Part shown: one piece after another, positions 40,596-42,480 of the stretch
Layout of the letters: the number at the start of each line of letters is the position of its first letter
How positions within the stretch are numbered: position 1 is the stretch's first letter
Origin: an uncultured Clostridia bacterium
GTDB taxonomy: Bacteria > Bacillota > Clostridia > Christensenellales > Aristaeellaceae
Length of the DNA stretch: 42,480 nucleotides
Assembly (NCBI GenBank): GCA_946542235.1
Contig: CAMNKK010000007.1
Coordinates: forward strand, 1 to 42,480
Reading direction: 5' to 3'
Notes under the pieces: generated by a model
What the model was told of the DNA's origin: nothing
Database searches by the model: none
What the model saw: only the letters and a program-made list of their open reading frames with translations
Translations under genes and position numbers: made by a program

Positions 40596-41399
40596 ATGGA
40601 AAGAAAAAAGCGCGGCTGGCGGTTCTTCACCTCCGGATATCTGGTGCTGGTGCTGGCCTTCATTTATCTCCCGATTTTCTATCTGATGCTGTTTTCCTTC
40701 AACGACAGCAAGAGTATGATCTCCTTTTCCGGGTTTTCCCTCCGGTGGTATCATGAGCTGCTGGAAAACCGGGAGATGCTGCAGAGCATCTGGTATACGG
40801 TGCTGGTAGCCCTGATTGCCACCGGCGTGTCCACGGTGATCGGCACCGTGGCGGCCATCGGCCTTTCCAAAGCGAGACCGCTGCTGCGCAATGTGGCGCT
40901 GGAGGTCAACAATCTGCCGGTGCTGAATCCGGACGTGGTGACAGCCATTTCCCTGATGCTGCTGTTCCTGAGCATGAAGGTGCAGCGGAGCATTGTTACT
41001 TTAACCCTTGCGCACATTACCTTCTGTACGCCCTATGTGATCCTGACCGTGCTGCCGAAGCTGCGGCAGCTGGATGACAACGTGGCGGAGGCGGCGCTGG
41101 ATCTTGGCGCAAGTCCCGTTCAGGCGCTGCTCAAGGTGATTATTCCCCAGATCACTCCCGCCATTTTTTCCGGCGCGCTGATCGCCTTCAGCATGAGCTT
41201 TGACGATTTTGTCATCTCCTTTTTCACCGCCGGCGTGGATGTGCAGAATATCTCCATGTACGTGTATTCCATGAAGCGCTTCAATCCCAGCGTGAACGCG
41301 CTTTCCACCCTGATTGTGATCGCGGTAACGCTGATCCTGGTGCTGGCAAACCTGATTCCCGCTCTCCGGGAGAGAAAGAATAAAAAGGAGGAATTCTGA
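40596..41399 (+). CDS. potC: Polyamine ABC transporter permease PotC
   Basis: Second permease of 267 aa with six predicted helices. It begins with a basic cytosolic tail, then FIYLPIFYLMLFSFNDSK, typical of PotC. The EAA loop is AALDLGASPVQALLKV (near 167). It starts 4 nt after potB and is followed by potD after 3 nt. Confidence 0.95.
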   Translation: MERKKRGWRFFTSGYLVLVLAFIYLPIFYLMLFSFNDSKSMISFSGFSLRWYHELLENREMLQSIWYTVLVALIATGVSTVIGTVAAIGLSKARPLLRNVALEVNNLPVLNPDVVTAISLMLLFLSMKVQRSIVTLTLAHITFCTPYVILTVLPKLRQLDDNVAEAALDLGASPVQALLKVIIPQITPAIFSGALIAFSMSFDDFVISFFTAGVDVQNISMYVYSMKRFNPSVNALSTLIVIAVTLILVLANLIPALRERKNKKEEF

Positions 41400-41402
41400 G
41401 AA

Positions 41403-42476
41403 ATGAAAAAGACGACCGTAGTGCTGATGGCTCTGATCCTGGCGCTGATGCCGCTGGCCGGACTGGCGGAGGGGTTTGATCCGTCGGAGTTTGCCGGGGC
41501 CACCCTGAATGTGTACAACTGGGGCGAATATGTGGACATGTCCCTGATCCGGGACTTTGAAAAGCAGTACAATGTCCGGGTAAACTACAAGACCTATGAG
41601 TCCAATGAGTATATGTATATGCAGCTGATTTCCGGGGACGCCTGGGATGTGATTGTGCCCAGCGACTATATGATCGAGCGGCTGATCAAGGAGGAGAAGC
41701 TTCAGCCCCTGGACAAAACCATTGTGAACAACCTGGACCAGCTGGCGGACGGCGTGAAGAACCAGGCCTTCGATCCGGACAATACCTATTCCATGCCCTA
41801 CTTCTGGCAGTCCGTGGGCATTGTCTATGACACCACGAAGATTCCCGAAGAGGAAATGGAAGCCCAGGGCTGGAATGCTTTCAGAAATACGGCCTACGCC
41901 GGCCATATCTACATGTACGACTCCTCCCGGGATGCCTACATGGCCGCCGAAAAGGCGCTGGGATACTCCGCCAACACGTCGGATCCGGCGGAACTGGCCG
42001 CGGCGACGGAATGGCTGCGGGAGATGCATCACACCATGAAGCCCTCCTATGTGACGGACGAGGTCATCGACGGCATGGCGGAAGGCCTGAAATGGATGGC
42101 GATGGTCTACAGCGGTGACGGAGCCTATATCCTGTCCGAAAATGAGGATATGGCTTACATCATGCCCTATCAGGGAACGAATATCGCGGTGGACGCGATG
42201 GTCATTCCCGCCAACGCCAAAAACCCGAAGCTGGCCAATGTCTTCATCCGCTATATGAGCACCTATGAGGCGTACAAAGCGAATTCCATAGAGACGGGCT
42301 ACATCTCTCCCAATGCCCAGGTGATGGCGGATCTGACGGCTCCCGGCGGGGAATACGAGGGGAATACCGCATATATGCTCCGGTCCGATAATGAGCTGGA
42401 TGAAATCTATGTGGATCTTCCGGAGGAACTGAAGAAGGAACAGCCGGAAACCTGGAGCCATATCATGGCGGAATAA
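41403..42476 (+). CDS. potD: Spermidine/putrescine-binding protein PotD
   Basis: Extracytoplasmic substrate-binding protein of 357 aa that delivers polyamines to PotBC. Residues 1-22 form a signal peptide ending PLAGLAEGF. LNVYNWGEYVDMSLIRDFE (35-53) and DVIVPSDYMIERL are PotD hallmarks. Unlike most Gram-positive binding proteins it has no lipobox cysteine, so it is either released or held by an uncleaved signal helix. The ATG at 41403 follows AAGGAGG. The gene ends 4 nt before the window edge. Ligand preference (spermidine or putrescine) is not readable. Confidence 0.95.
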   Translation: MKKTTVVLMALILALMPLAGLAEGFDPSEFAGATLNVYNWGEYVDMSLIRDFEKQYNVRVNYKTYESNEYMYMQLISGDAWDVIVPSDYMIERLIKEEKLQPLDKTIVNNLDQLADGVKNQAFDPDNTYSMPYFWQSVGIVYDTTKIPEEEMEAQGWNAFRNTAYAGHIYMYDSSRDAYMAAEKALGYSANTSDPAELAAATEWLREMHHTMKPSYVTDEVIDGMAEGLKWMAMVYSGDGAYILSENEDMAYIMPYQGTNIAVDAMVIPANAKNPKLANVFIRYMSTYEAYKANSIETGYISPNAQVMADLTAPGGEYEGNTAYMLRSDNELDEIYVDLPEELKKEQPETWSHIMAE

Positions 42477-42480
42477 ACGG

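Overview
The window looks like a chromosomal segment of a GC-rich anaerobic Firmicute, most likely an uncultured Clostridia or Christensenellales-type gut or rumen bacterium. The reasons are a T-box leader, an FMN riboswitch in front of the ECF component RibU, a zinc-type (two CxxC) ribosomal protein L28, MgtE, PepF, an aldo/keto reductase with a ferredoxin tail, strong AGGAGG-type ribosome sites and short Gram-positive-style signal peptides. The taxon is an inference; no 16S gene is present. I see no insertion sequence, phage gene, integrase or CRISPR array. Genes are dense, and GTGA, ATGA and TGATG stop/start overlaps are common.

Layout. A tRNA-Thr(GGT) on the minus strand opens the window. 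On the plus strand follow a cytosolic GH38 alpha-mannosidase and a topB-pepF-pyruvyltransferase operon. A minus-strand block holds rpmB and two family 2 glycosyltransferases. Plus-strand genes then run to about 29.4 kb: a NYN/LOTUS RNA-binding protein with a small membrane protein; mgtE behind a 360-nt structured leader with a candidate leader peptide; a polysaccharide flippase; a T-box-controlled fusion of HTH, cupin and acyl-CoA ligase; a Na/Pi cotransporter; a lone solute-binding protein; a GHMP sugar kinase; and an FMN-riboswitch operon ribU-tsaE-tsaB-rimI running into two paralogous secreted LmbE-type proteins. The second of these has lost its metal ligands and carries a phosphodiester glycosidase domain. 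A minus-strand pair follows (peptidoglycan-binding protein, PHP phosphatase). Then come pfkA, apt, a small ORF with a VanY-type carboxypeptidase, pgi, a minus-strand aldo/keto reductase pair, and the complete potABCD polyamine transporter.

How the genes work together. Glycolysis and sugar entry are represented by the mannosidase, the sugar kinase, pfkA and pgi. Envelope biology is represented by the glycosyltransferases, flippase, pyruvyltransferase, two peptidoglycan-binding proteins and the LmbE/glycosidase pair. RNA-level control is prominent: T-box, FMN riboswitch and the mgtE leader.

The items most worth a second look are the T-box on an acyl-CoA ligase (possibly amino-acid synthesis from organic acids by reductive carboxylation), the duplicated Ig-like insertion inside the PotA TOBE domain, the active/inactive deacetylase pair with a phosphodiester glycosidase, and the mgtE leader.
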